DNA of 51,396 nucleotides from Streptomyces antioxidans. Its GTDB lineage: Bacteria; Actinomycetota; Actinomycetes; Streptomycetales; Streptomycetaceae. The notes below the pieces were generated by a model. It was not told the DNA's origin, searched no databases, and saw only the letters and a list, made by a program, of their open reading frames with translations. The position numbers and the translations under genes are program-made. The stretch is taken from positions 1 through 51,396 of the forward strand of contig NZ_LAKD02000038.1 of NCBI RefSeq assembly GCF_000968685.2, given 5' to 3'. This document shows, piece by piece, positions 1 to 8,710 of this stretch. Position 1 is the stretch's first letter, and the number at the start of each line of letters is the position of its first letter.

Positions 1-186
1 CTCCTGTTCGTGGCGTGCTGGGGTTTCGGTGTCCCGGCGGGCGGTGGCGGGTTGGGGCCGTGCGTGGGTGGGGGCGGGGAGGAACGTCGCCGGGACCGCC
101 GGGCCGGTTGTGGCGCCGGTGGCGGCGGGCGCGTGGCCCGGTCCCTCGTCGGACGGGTACTGGCCGGACGGCGGTCGTGCGGTCAC
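1..186 (-). CDS. glgB: Probable 1,4-alpha-glucan branching enzyme GlgB, N-terminal 62 codons only (runs off window)
   Basis: An open frame starts at GTG 186 and runs without a stop to base 1, behind a good ribosome site (GGGAGGACC, five bases before GTG). The 62 visible residues (VTARPPSGQYPSDEG...) are rich in Pro, Ala and Thr and contain no catalytic domain, so sequence alone does not identify the protein. The identity comes from synteny: in Streptomyces the gene after pep2 is glgB, which branches the linear glucan made by GlgE, and actinobacterial GlgB proteins often have a long disordered N-terminus. The gap to pep2 is 149 bp, so the two may be co-transcribed. It could instead be another proline-rich protein. 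Confidence 0.5.
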   Translation of the reverse strand, partial: MTARPPSGQYPSDEGPGHAPAATGATTGPAVPATFLPAPTHARPQPATARRDTETPARHEQE

Positions 187-335
187 GGGGTGGTCCTCCC
201 GGGGGTGTCGGGGGTCGGACGGGACGGTCGGAAGCGGGAATCGGGGGAGCGGGGAAGGAGCGGGCCGGTCGGGGTCCCGGGGCCCCGGCTCCACCGGACC
301 CCTGCTCGGGGGCCGGTGGGGGTCCGGCCCCGGGG

Positions 336-1913
336 TCAGGCGCGGGCGGCGGCCAGGCGGCGGATCGCGGTCATCGGGACGGACAGCCAGTCGGGGCGGT
401 GCCGCGCCTCGTAGAGCACCTCGTAGACGGCCTTGTCGGTCTCGTGGGCGCGCAGCAGCTCCGGCTCGGCGCGCGGATCGGTACCGGACGCCTCCGCATA
501 GCCCGCGCAGTACGCGGCGCGGGTGCGGCCCGCCCACTCCTGCGGGCGCTCATGGCGTCCCACGGCCGCCGCGTAGTCGAAGGACCGCAGCATGCCCGCG
601 ATGTCGCGCACCGGCGGCTGCGGGCGGCGCCGTTCGGGCAGCGGACGGGACGGCTCGCCCTCGAAGTCGATGAGCGACCACCGCCCGCCTCCGCCCACGT
701 CCCCGCCCGCATCTCCGCCCTCATCCCCGACGTCTTTCCCGGTCAGCAGCGCCTGCCCCAGGTGCAGATCGCCGTGGATGCGCTGGGCCGCCCAGGTGCG
801 GCCCGCGCGTCCCAGTTCGGCAAGGTCCTCGTACGCGCCGTGCAGCGCGGTGCGGTACGGCTGGAGTGCGGGCACCGCGGCGGCGGCCGAGTCGAGCCGT
901 TCGCTCATCGCGGCGGCGAGGTGCTCGATCTGCGGGCGGCGCAGCACGGAGGTGGGCAGCGCGGTCGCCATCGCCAGATGGACCTCGGCGGTCGTGTGCC
1001 CCAGCGCGCGGGCGGCGTCGGTGAAGTCGCCGTCGGCGGCCAGGGCGTCGAGCGCCAGCTGCCAGCCGTCCCGGGAACCGGCCAGGAAGGGCTGGAGCAC
1101 CCCCAGGGTGAAGGGCTCCGGCCGCGGCCCGGCGCCCTCGGCCGGGGGCTCGGCCTCGAACCAGGCCGCGGGCGCGGGCACCCGGGCGCAGCCGGTGCGG
1201 GCGAGCGCGAGGGGGAGTTCGAGGTCGGGGTTGGTGCCGGGGCTGACCCGCCGGAAGAGCTTGAGAATAAACGTATCGCCGTACACCACGGAGGAGTTGG
1301 ACTGCTCGGCGGTCATCACCCGGGGCGCGAGCGCGGCCGGGATGGCGCTGGACGGCTCCCGTACGAAGCGCAGCGGGCCGAGCCGCCCGGGCCTCCGCAG
1401 CCGCTCGAGCAGCAGCGTGGTGAGCCGGGGGTCGGCCAGCGCCTCGTACACCGTCTGCCCGTCCAGCGGGCCGCCGCTCGGCCTCCCGATGAGCGCGGGG
1501 GCCAGCGGCGGCGGCAGGGCGGGGCGCGCCCCGAGCAGCAGCTGGTAGCAGTCGCTCGCCGCCGCCCCGCGCCGGTGGCCGCAGCCGAAGCCGTGCCGGT
1601 GGCCGGGCGGCTCCGGCTGCTCGGCGCGGATCAGCAGATGGAGCAGCCCGGGCGTGCCGCCGCTCGCCCGCCACGGCAGCAGCTCGGTCGCGGAGACCAG
1701 CGCGAAGCCGGTGACGGCACGGCCCTTGCCCGCGAACCAGCGCTGCCGGGGCAGCCACTCCGTGAGCAGCGGCGCGAGCGAGGTGAGCAGCCCGGGCGGG
1801 CCCGCGGCCGCGGCCCCGGCCGCGGCGGTGCGGGCGGCGGCCGGTGGGGGCTGGTCCCGCGGTACGGCGGTCGGCGGGTGGTGTGCACCCCGGGAGAGCG
1901 GAGCTTCCGGCAT
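336..1913 (-). CDS. pep2: Maltokinase (ATP:maltose 1-phosphotransferase) of the GlgE pathway
   Basis: It phosphorylates maltose to maltose-1-phosphate, the donor used by GlgE. The protein is 525 aa from ATG 1913, chosen because AAAGGACG lies eight bases upstream; an in-frame start nine codons earlier has no such site. The aminoglycoside-phosphotransferase-like fold is marked by the nucleotide-binding Lys near residue 218 (FILKLFRR), the catalytic loop HGDLHLGQ at about 380-387 and the metal-binding LIDFEGEPSRP at about 414-424. The N-terminal LPRQRWFAGKGR motif is typical of maltokinases. A Gly/Asp-rich insert at about 392-410 lies between the catalytic loop and the metal site, where other kinases I recall have a short turn. 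A 388-bp gap separates it from treS, so it probably has its own promoter. Confidence 0.93.
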   Translation of the reverse strand: MPEAPLSRGAHHPPTAVPRDQPPPAAARTAAAGAAAAGPPGLLTSLAPLLTEWLPRQRWFAGKGRAVTGFALVSATELLPWRASGGTPGLLHLLIRAEQPEPPGHRHGFGCGHRRGAAASDCYQLLLGARPALPPPLAPALIGRPSGGPLDGQTVYEALADPRLTTLLLERLRRPGRLGPLRFVREPSSAIPAALAPRVMTAEQSNSSVVYGDTFILKLFRRVSPGTNPDLELPLALARTGCARVPAPAAWFEAEPPAEGAGPRPEPFTLGVLQPFLAGSRDGWQLALDALAADGDFTDAARALGHTTAEVHLAMATALPTSVLRRPQIEHLAAAMSERLDSAAAAVPALQPYRTALHGAYEDLAELGRAGRTWAAQRIHGDLHLGQALLTGKDVGDEGGDAGGDVGGGGRWSLIDFEGEPSRPLPERRRPQPPVRDIAGMLRSFDYAAAVGRHERPQEWAGRTRAAYCAGYAEASGTDPRAEPELLRAHETDKAVYEVLYEARHRPDWLSVPMTAIRRLAAARA

Positions 1914-2300
1914 GGCGTCGCGTCCTTTCCCCGGGCACACGACAGATCAGGGCAAAGTGTCCCGGATTGCGGCATTGACTGTGCGACGGTGCGGGACGTG
2001 TCGGGCGAGGATCGTCCGTACGGTGAGCCGGTGGGCCCGGTGAACGTCATCGGGCCCACCGGTGACGGTGTGAGTACAGAGTGCCCATGACGGGGGGTCG
2101 AAAACGCCCGTACGCGCCCGAGATGGACGCGTACGGATGAGTGGGGCCCGTGCCCGGCGAAACGACGTGGCGGAGCTTGGCGCCTGCGGCGGGCCGTTCC
2201 CCACCCCGCCCCTTCCCGAACCTGGGGCTCCGCCCCAGACCCCGCTCCTCAATCGCCGGAGGGGCTGATCTTCAGCCCGTCCGGCGATTGAGGCACCGTT
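1914..2300. other. Intergenic region between treS and pep2
   Basis: These 387 bases contain no credible gene. The half next to treS holds two hairpins (listed separately). The half next to pep2 must contain the pep2 promoter, but I cannot place convincing -35/-10 boxes. The palindrome around 2031-2071 (ccggtgggcccggtga ... tcgggcccaccggtga) may be regulatory. Confidence 0.5.
2222..2293 (-). terminator. Double hairpin behind treS, probable terminator and intergenic repeat
   Basis: Two stems follow the treS stop at 2301. The outer one pairs 2247-2260 with 2280-2293 (14 bp perfect, cctcaatcgccgga / tccggcgattgagg), and the enclosed GGGCTGA/TCAGCCC extends it. The second pairs ctggggc 2222-2228 with gccccag 2232-2238. 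The first matches a short palindromic repeat that I recall as common behind Streptomyces genes. It would stop treS transcripts before pep2. Confidence 0.65.
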
Positions 2301-4046
2301 TCAGATGACGCGGTCGGCCCAGTGCCCCGCCGCCTCGCCGCGGCGCAGCCGGAACCAGTAGAAGCCGTGCCCGGCCATCGTGAGCAGATACGGGAGCTCG
2401 CCGATGGCCGGGAAGCGGACTCCGCCGATCAGCTCGACCGGATGGCGCCCGGCGAAGGTCTGCAGGTCCAGCTCGGTGGGCTGGGCGAAGCGCGAGAAGT
2501 TGTTCACGCACAGCACCAGGTCGTCCTCGTCGTCCCGGGTCCTCGGGGCCTCGCGGAGGAAGGCGAGGACGGCCGGGTTGGAGGACGGCAGCTCGGTGAA
2601 GGAGCCGAGCCCGAAGGCGGGGTTCTGCTTACGGATCTCGATCATCCGGCGGGTCCAGTGCAGCAGCGAGGACGGGCTGCTCATGGCCGCCTCGACATTG
2701 GTGACCTGATAGCCGTAGACCGGGTCCATGATGGTCGGCAGGAACAACCGCCCCGGATCGCAGGAGGAGAAGCCCGCGTTCCGGTCGGGGGTCCACTGCA
2801 TGGGGGTGCGCACGGCGTCGCGGTCGCCGAGCCAGATGTTGTCGCCCATGCCGATCTCATCGCCGTAGTAGAGGATCGGCGAGCCGGGCAGGGACAGCAG
2901 CAGCGCGGTGAACAGCTCGATCTGGTTGCGGTCGTTGTCCAGCAGGGGCGCCAGCCGTCTGCGGATGCCGATGTTGGCCCGCATCCTCGGATCCTTGGCG
3001 TACTCCGCGTACATGTAGTCGCGCTCTTCGTCGGTGACCATCTCCAGCGTCAGCTCGTCGTGGTTGCGCAGGAAGATGCCCCACTGACAGCCGGAGGGGA
3101 TGGCGGGGGTCTTGGCCAGGATCTCCGAGACCGGGTAGCGGGACTCGCGCCGCACCGCCATGAAGATGCGCGGCATCACCGGGAAGTGGAAGGCCATATG
3201 GCATTCGTCGCCGCCCGCGGAGAAGTCGCCGAAGTAGTCGACGACGTCCTCCGGCCACTGATTGGCCTCGGCCAGCAGCACGGTGTCCGGGTAGTGGGCG
3301 TCGATCTCGGCCCGGACGCGCCGGAGCATCTCATGCGTCCGGGGCAGGTTCTCGCAGTCGGTGCCCTCCTCGGCGTACAGATACGGGACGGCGTCGAGCC
3401 GGAATCCGTCGATGCCCAGGTCCAGCCAGAAGCGCAGGGCGGCCAGTACCTCCTCCTGGACGGCGGGGTTCTCGAAGTTGAGGTCTGGCTGGTGCGAGAA
3501 GAAGCGGTGCCAGTAGTACTGCTTGCGTACTGGATCAAAGGTCCAGTTGGACGCCTCGGTGTCGACGAAGATGATCCGCGCGTCCTGGTACTGCTTGTCG
3601 TCGTCGGCCCAGACGTAGTAGTCGGCGTACGGTCCGTCCGGGTCGCTGCGGGACTCCTGGAACCACGGATGCTGATCACTCGTGTGGTTCATGACAAAGT
3701 CAATGATCACGCGCATCCCGCGCTGATGAGCGGCGTCGACGAACTCCACGAAGTCGGCGAGGTCCCCGAACTCCGGCAGCACCGCGGTGTAGTCCGAGAC
3801 GTCGTAGCCGCCGTCGCGCAGCGGTGAGGCGAAGAACGGCGGCAGCCACAGGCAGTCCACGCCCAGCCACTGCAGATAGTCCAGCTTGGCCGTCAGGCCC
3901 TTGAGGTCGCCGACGCCGTCGCCGTTGCTGTCCTGGAAGGAGCGGACCAGGACCTCGTAGAAGACCGCGCGCTTGAACCAGTCGGGATCGCGGTCGCCCG
4001 CGGGCGTGTCCTCGAATGTGTCCGGTACGGGCTCGTTGACGATCAT
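2301..4046 (-). CDS. treS: Trehalose synthase (maltose alpha-D-glucosyltransferase)
   Basis: A GH13 enzyme that interconverts trehalose and maltose and feeds maltose to Pep2. The protein is 581 aa, close to the family's usual length, with a complete (beta/alpha)8 barrel. The nucleophile is Asp218 in DGFRLDAVPY, the acid/base is Glu260 in LLAEANQWPED, and the third carboxylate is Asp330 in LRNHDELTLEM. The N-terminal DPDWFKRAVFYEVLVRSF is characteristic of TreS. Its ATG overlaps the glgE stop by four bases (ATGA), so translation is probably coupled to glgE. There is no fused maltokinase domain; pep2 is separate downstream. Confidence 0.96.
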   Translation of the reverse strand: MIVNEPVPDTFEDTPAGDRDPDWFKRAVFYEVLVRSFQDSNGDGVGDLKGLTAKLDYLQWLGVDCLWLPPFFASPLRDGGYDVSDYTAVLPEFGDLADFVEFVDAAHQRGMRVIIDFVMNHTSDQHPWFQESRSDPDGPYADYYVWADDDKQYQDARIIFVDTEASNWTFDPVRKQYYWHRFFSHQPDLNFENPAVQEEVLAALRFWLDLGIDGFRLDAVPYLYAEEGTDCENLPRTHEMLRRVRAEIDAHYPDTVLLAEANQWPEDVVDYFGDFSAGGDECHMAFHFPVMPRIFMAVRRESRYPVSEILAKTPAIPSGCQWGIFLRNHDELTLEMVTDEERDYMYAEYAKDPRMRANIGIRRRLAPLLDNDRNQIELFTALLLSLPGSPILYYGDEIGMGDNIWLGDRDAVRTPMQWTPDRNAGFSSCDPGRLFLPTIMDPVYGYQVTNVEAAMSSPSSLLHWTRRMIEIRKQNPAFGLGSFTELPSSNPAVLAFLREAPRTRDDEDDLVLCVNNFSRFAQPTELDLQTFAGRHPVELIGGVRFPAIGELPYLLTMAGHGFYWFRLRRGEAAGHWADRVI

Positions 4047-6127
4047 GTTGTGGGTGACCCTCCGATCGGTGAGGACGGTCGCAGGGACAGCACGTGCGCC
4101 GGAGCCATCTCCCGCCCCGGCTCCAGGCGCACATAGTTGTCCCTGCCCCAGTGATAGGTCTCGCCGGTGAGCTCGTCGCGCACCGGGACGGACTCATGCC
4201 ACTCGAGGCCGAGTTCCGGCATGTTCAACGAGACCGTCGCCTCCTGGGTGTGGTGAGGGTCCAGGTTGACGACCGTGACCACACACGAGTCGCCCGCGCG
4301 CTTGGAGTAGACGATGACGGAATCGTTGTCGGCGTGGTGGAATCTGAGGTTGCGCAGCCGGCGCAGGGCGGGATGGCGGCGGCGCACCCGGTTCAGCCGG
4401 GCGAGCAGCGGCGTGATCGACGCTCCGTCGCGCTCGGCCGCCGTCCAGTCGCGCGGCCGCAGCTGGTACTTCTCCGAGTCCAGGTACTCCTCGCTGCCCT
4501 GCCGCAGCGGGGTGCCCTCGCACAGCTCGTAGCCCGCGTAGACGCCCCAGGAGGGGGAGAGGGTGGCGGCGAGCACGGCCCGCGCCGCGAAGGCGGGGCG
4601 GCCGCCCTCCTGGAGGAAGGCGTGCAGGATGTCGGGGGTGTTGACGAAGAAGTTGGGCCGCATCCAGGCGGCCGCGTCCCCCGACAGCTCGGTGAGGTAG
4701 TCGGTGAGCTCCTGCTTGGTGTTCCGCCAGGTGAAGTAGGTGTACGACTGGTGGAAGCCGACCGCGCCGAGGGCGTTCAGCATCGCCGGGCGGGTGAACG
4801 CCTCGGAGAGGAAGAGCACATCGGGGTCCGAGCGGTGGATGTCGCCGAGCACCTTCTCCCAGAAGACCACCGGCTTGGTGTGGGGATTGTCCACCCGGAA
4901 GATCCGCACCCCGTGCGCCATCCAGAGGCGCAGCACCCGCTCGGTCTCCCGGACCAGGCCGTGGAAGTCCCGGTCGAAGGAGAGCGGATAGATGTCCTGG
5001 TACTTCTTGGGCGGGTTCTCGGCGTAGGCGACGGTGCCGTCGGCGCGCTGGTGGAACCACTCGGGGTGCTGGGCGACCCAGGGGTGGTCCGGGGAGCACT
5101 GGAGCGCGAAGTCCAGCGCGACCTCCATCCGCAGCTCCCTGGCGCGCGCCACGAAGTGGTCGAAGTCCTCGAAGGTGCCGAGGTCGGGGTGGATCGCGTC
5201 ATGGCCGCCGTCGGCCGAGCCGATGGCCCAGGGCGAGCCCACGTCGAAGGGGCCGGCGGAGAGCGCGTTGTTGGGGCCCTTGCGGAAGGCGGTGCCGATG
5301 GGGTGGACCGGCGGCAGATAGACCACGTCGAAGCCCGCGGCGGCGATCGCGGGCAGCCGCTCGGCGGCGGTGCGCAGGGTGCCGCTGACCGGCCGTCGCC
5401 CCTCGGTCACCTTGGCGCCCTCCGAGCGCGGGAAGAGCTCGTACCAGGAGCCGAACAGCGCACGCTCCCGGTCCACCTGGAGCGGCATGGGGCGCGATGA
5501 GGTGACCAACTCCCGCAGCGGGTGGCGGTCGAGGGCGTCGGTCACATCGGGCGCGAGGGCTGCGGCGAGCCGGTCGGCCACCGGGCGGCGCTCGTCGCGC
5601 AGCCCGTCGACGGCGGCCAGCACCGCCTCCCGGCCGTCGTTCTTGGGCACTCCGGCCGCGGCCCGCTCATGCAGCCTGGCCCCCTCCTCCAGGACCAGAT
5701 CGGTGTCGATCCCGGCCGGGATCTTGATGCGGGCGTGGTGGCGCCAGGTGGCGACCGGATCGCTCCACGCCTCGACCGTGTACGTCCAGCGGCCGGGCGC
5801 GCCCGGGGTGACCTCGGCGCCCCAGCGGTCGGTGCCGGGGTCGAGCTCATGCATCGGGGTCCAGGGGCCGGAGCGCCCCGACGGATCCCGGAGCACCACA
5901 TTGGCGTTGACCGCGTCATGGCCCTCCCGGAACACGGTGGCACTGACCTCGAAGGTCTCGTCCACCACCGCCTTTGCGGGGCGGCGGCCGCAGTCGATCA
6001 GCGGGCGGATATCCAGAATGGGAATGCGACCGATCATAGGATCACCTGACGGCAGTGCGGATGGAGGCGCTGGGGCGGCTTTTGTCCTTTGTATCGGTTT
6101 TGCCGCCGGGCGTTGGGTTGCGGGCAT
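4043..6127 (-). CDS. glgE: Alpha-1,4-glucan:maltose-1-phosphate maltosyltransferase GlgE
   Basis: It transfers maltosyl units from maltose-1-phosphate to the non-reducing end of an alpha-1,4-glucan in the cytoplasm (GH13_3). The protein is 694 aa. The start at ATG 6127 is supported by AGGAG six bases upstream and by the MPAT beginning, which I recall for the S. coelicolor enzyme. The N-terminal N/S domains cover roughly residues 31-210. The barrel carries the nucleophile Asp413 (RIFRVDNPHTKP) and acid/base Glu442 (LSEAFTRP). The C-terminus (ETYHWGRDNYVRLEPG) is a beta domain. It is the first gene of a glgE-treS unit and ends in an ATGA overlap with treS. Confidence 0.97.
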   Translation of the reverse strand: MPATQRPAAKPIQRTKAAPAPPSALPSGDPMIGRIPILDIRPLIDCGRRPAKAVVDETFEVSATVFREGHDAVNANVVLRDPSGRSGPWTPMHELDPGTDRWGAEVTPGAPGRWTYTVEAWSDPVATWRHHARIKIPAGIDTDLVLEEGARLHERAAAGVPKNDGREAVLAAVDGLRDERRPVADRLAAALAPDVTDALDRHPLRELVTSSRPMPLQVDRERALFGSWYELFPRSEGAKVTEGRRPVSGTLRTAAERLPAIAAAGFDVVYLPPVHPIGTAFRKGPNNALSAGPFDVGSPWAIGSADGGHDAIHPDLGTFEDFDHFVARARELRMEVALDFALQCSPDHPWVAQHPEWFHQRADGTVAYAENPPKKYQDIYPLSFDRDFHGLVRETERVLRLWMAHGVRIFRVDNPHTKPVVFWEKVLGDIHRSDPDVLFLSEAFTRPAMLNALGAVGFHQSYTYFTWRNTKQELTDYLTELSGDAAAWMRPNFFVNTPDILHAFLQEGGRPAFAARAVLAATLSPSWGVYAGYELCEGTPLRQGSEEYLDSEKYQLRPRDWTAAERDGASITPLLARLNRVRRRHPALRRLRNLRFHHADNDSVIVYSKRAGDSCVVTVVNLDPHHTQEATVSLNMPELGLEWHESVPVRDELTGETYHWGRDNYVRLEPGREMAPAHVLSLRPSSPIGGSPTT

Positions 6128-6267
6128 GACAGCTCCTGTCCGCGTTCACTCTGGTGGGCGGATGGGGTCGGCCATGGGGGGGCGCGCGTGGAAAGCCTTC
6201 CCCCGCGGAATGGGGAGACAATCCGGGTTCCCGTTAACTACCGGTTCGTAACGCCGGGTACATGAAT

Positions 6268-6291
6268 CGGCCCCGCCCGTAGGCGGGGCCG
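6268..6291. terminator. Hairpin between glgE and the S8 protease gene
   Basis: A ten-bp perfect stem, cggccccgcc (6268-6277) with ggcggggccg (6282-6291), and loop cgta. It lies 27 bp past the protease stop codon, so it should terminate that minus-strand transcript ahead of the glgE promoter. Confidence 0.7.
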
Positions 6292-6317
6292 TCCACCCGA
6301 CGCGTTCTGCGATTACG

Positions 6318-7592
6318 TCAGTTGGCCACCCGCAGCAGACGGTTCGGCGAGCCCGGGCCCGCGCCGCGCACCCGGCCCTTGCCCGCCATGGCCGTCAGTG
6401 CCGCCCCGACCTGGGCCGGAGTCGCGAAGCGATGCCCGGCGAGATACAGCGCGGCGGCGCCCGCGACATGCGGGGCCGCCATCGAGGTGCCCGACAGCGT
6501 CCTGGCCGCCGTATCGCTCGCGCCGGAGGCCGAGGCGATACGGTCACCGGGCGCGAACAGGTCAATCCCCGGGCCCCAGTTGGAGAATCCCGAGCGCCGG
6601 TCGGCGCGGTCGGTCGCGCCCACCGTGAGCGCCCCCGGCACCCGGCCCGGTGAGAACGAGGCCGCGGGCCGGTCCTGATTTCCCGCCGCCACGGTGAAGA
6701 CCAGACCGGCCGCGATCCCCGCCCGCACCGCCGCGTCCCATTCGGGCAGCGGGGTGGCGGCCGCCGAACCCAAGCTCAGATTCACCACCGCGGGCCGCCT
6801 GGCGTGTCGCAGCACCCAGTCCATTCCGGCCAGCACCTGTGCGATGGTGCCCTCGCCCCGGTCGTCAAGCACCCGGACGGCCACGACCGCGGCCTCGTTC
6901 GCCACGCCGTAGCGGGTGCCCGCCGCAGTGGCGGCCACATGGGTGCCATGGCCGTTGCCGTCCTCGGCCAGCGGGTCGTCGTCCACGAAGTCCCAGCCGG
7001 AGCGGGCCCGGCCGCCGAAGTCCTCATGGGAGGTGCGCACCCCGGAGTCGATCACATAGATCGTGGTGCCGCGCCCGCCGCCGCGGGGCGCGGTGTACGC
7101 CCCGTCCAGCCGCCGGCCCGGCTGGTCGATCCGGTCCAGACCCCACGGCGGCCGCCCCCGGCCGCCGGGCGGAGCCGGTAATCGCGCCCGGGACCAGCGC
7201 AGGGACACCCGCCCGTCCCGGGTCACCGAGGCGATGCGCGGATCGGCCGCCAGCCGCCCGGCCTGTGCCGCGTTCGCCCGTACCGCATAGCCGTTGAGCG
7301 CGCTGCGGTAGACCCGGCGCACCCGGGCCCCGTACCGCTCGATCAGCGCCCGGCCCGCACCGGACACCGCGGCGGGCGCTTCCGGGTGCCGCTTCAGGGC
7401 GACGATATAGCCGTGGTCCGGAGCGGTCTGGCCGTGGTGCGCTGGGGGACGGCCGTGGGCCACCGCCGGACCCGTGGCCTGGACCCCCTGCGCGGGCACG
7501 GTCTGAGCTGGCGACAGGACCACCAGGACCACCGCGACGACGGCGGCCGGGGCCGCCACCCTCCGGCGGGGGCCCGCGGATGCGCATGCCAT
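6318..7592 (-). CDS. Secreted subtilisin-like serine protease (S8), TTA-containing
   Basis: An extracellular endopeptidase of 424 aa. The ATG at 7592 is preceded by GGGGAGGGGATC; longer in-frame starts upstream add no plausible protein. A Sec signal peptide covers about residues 1-35 and an I9-type propeptide/inhibitor about 60-130 (HGYIVALKRH...). The catalytic domain has Asp182 (IDSGV), His218 (GHGTHVA), oxyanion Asn305 (AAGNQ) and Ser370 (GTSMAAPHVAGAAA). This is the proteinase-K-like layout without an added C-terminal domain. Leu138 is encoded by TTA (7179-7181), so translation should need the bldA tRNA and be tied to development. Confidence 0.93.
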   Translation of the reverse strand: MACASAGPRRRVAAPAAVVAVVLVVLSPAQTVPAQGVQATGPAVAHGRPPAHHGQTAPDHGYIVALKRHPEAPAAVSGAGRALIERYGARVRRVYRSALNGYAVRANAAQAGRLAADPRIASVTRDGRVSLRWSRARLPAPPGGRGRPPWGLDRIDQPGRRLDGAYTAPRGGGRGTTIYVIDSGVRTSHEDFGGRARSGWDFVDDDPLAEDGNGHGTHVAATAAGTRYGVANEAAVVAVRVLDDRGEGTIAQVLAGMDWVLRHARRPAVVNLSLGSAAATPLPEWDAAVRAGIAAGLVFTVAAGNQDRPAASFSPGRVPGALTVGATDRADRRSGFSNWGPGIDLFAPGDRIASASGASDTAARTLSGTSMAAPHVAGAAALYLAGHRFATPAQVGAALTAMAGKGRVRGAGPGSPNRLLRVAN

Positions 7593-7660
7593 GGAACGAT
7601 CCCCTCCCCAACTCGACGGCGCAAGCCTCGCGTGGGACGAAAGATCCGGACAAGGGCGCA

Positions 7661-8524
7661 TCAGGGGGCGTACAACGCGACGGTCTCCCTCGCCAGCAGC
7701 CGCAGCGCCGCCTCGGACGCCGACGCCGGCTCCGCGCCGTACATCAGCAGGGCCTGGCCCCCCGAGTCCGGCAGCCGGGTCATCTCGAAGTCCAGCTCCA
7801 GCGGCCCCACCAGCGGATGGTGGAAGGACTTGGTGCCGAAGGCGCACCGGCGCACCGGATGGCGCGACCACAGCGCCGCGAACTCCCCGCTCTTCACGGC
7901 CAGTTCGCCGACCAGCTCCGCGAGCCGCCGGTCGTCGGGGTGCGCCCCGGCCACCATCCGCAGTGAGGAGACCGCGCGCCGCGCCTCGCCCTTCCAGTCC
8001 GGATACAGCTCACGGGCGTGCGGATCGAGGAACAGCATCCGCTGGGTGTTGGGCCGGTCGTCGGCGCGCTCGGGCGCGTCCGCGGGCAGATGCCCGGCGA
8101 CCAGCGCGTGCCCCAGCGGATTCCACGCCAGGACGTCGAAGCGGAGACCGAGGACCACGGCCGGTACGCCGTCCATCGCGGCGAGCAGCCGCCGGGTCGC
8201 CGGGCGCGCGGACTCGGCGCGCCGCGCGGGGCGGCGCCCGGTGCGCGGCGGGCGGGCCAGATTGCCCAGGTGCGCCCGCTCGTCCTGGCTCAGCCGCAGC
8301 GCACGGGCGATCGCGTCCAGCACCCCGTCCGAGGCGCCGGTGGACTGGCCCTGCTCCAGCCGGGTGTAGTACGCCACGCTCACCCCGGCCAGCTGCGCCA
8401 GCTCCTCGCGGCGCAGCCCCGGGACCCGGCGCCGGGTCCCGTACGCCACCAGGCCGACGTCCTCGGGGCGCAGCCCGGCGCGGCGGGTGCGCAGAAAGCT
8501 CCCCAGCTCGGCAGGTGTGTCCAT
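7661..8524 (-). CDS. MmyB-like helix-turn-helix transcriptional regulator
   Basis: A DNA-binding protein of 287 aa starting at ATG 8524 (MDTPAELGSFLR). The N-terminal XRE-type HTH (residues about 8-80, GLRREELAQLAGVSVAYYTRLEQG) is followed by an MmyB-like ligand-binding domain (VLAWNPLGHALV ... LELDFEMTRLP) that is thought to bind a small hydrophobic ligand. Such regulators usually control a divergent gene through a palindrome between the two starts. Here a 19-bp perfect inverted repeat lies 22 bp upstream of its start and the divergent gene is glgP, which would be an unusual target. The ligand is unknown. Confidence 0.9.
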   Translation of the reverse strand: MDTPAELGSFLRTRRAGLRPEDVGLVAYGTRRRVPGLRREELAQLAGVSVAYYTRLEQGQSTGASDGVLDAIARALRLSQDERAHLGNLARPPRTGRRPARRAESARPATRRLLAAMDGVPAVVLGLRFDVLAWNPLGHALVAGHLPADAPERADDRPNTQRMLFLDPHARELYPDWKGEARRAVSSLRMVAGAHPDDRRLAELVGELAVKSGEFAALWSRHPVRRCAFGTKSFHHPLVGPLELDFEMTRLPDSGGQALLMYGAEPASASEAALRLLARETVALYAP

Positions 8525-8546
8525 GCCCACCAGTGTCCGGTACGGG

Positions 8547-8589
8547 CGCGCGCCGTGGCTGACCCTGTGCGGGTCAGCCACGGCGCGCG
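8547..8589. promoter_or_regulatory. Perfect 19-bp inverted repeat between the MmyB-like regulator and glgP
   Basis: The arms 8547-8565 (...ccgtggctgaccc) and 8571-8589 (gggtcagccacgg...) are fully complementary around a five-base centre, tgtgc. It is placed 23-65 bp upstream of the regulator start and 122 bp from glgP. This is the expected position for an MmyB-type operator that overlaps the regulator's own promoter. Confidence 0.65.
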
Positions 8590-8626
8590 GTCGTCCCCTT
8601 GGCCGCGGCGGTCGTCCCCTTGGCCG
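8587..8626. repeat. Two direct copies of a 19-bp sequence upstream of glgP
   Basis: gcggtcgtccccttggccg occurs at 8587-8605 and again at 8608-8626, a 21-bp period (two helical turns). The first copy touches the right arm of the inverted repeat. This could be a binding site for a tandem dimer or a recent slippage duplication. Confidence 0.6.
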
Positions 8627-8710
8627 GAAAGGTTGCCGCCTTCGGGCCGACTTCCCGGGAGCGGGGCGAAACAGCCGAAACGGGGACTGGTCGGCCGCTA
8701 CCGTCGAGGG

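Noticed and set aside
15..2090. Long open frame (691 codons) on the plus strand opposite pep2
   Set aside because: Composition is that of the antisense of a high-GC gene (runs of Arg, Gly, Pro); there is no domain, and the opposite strand encodes a complete maltokinase.
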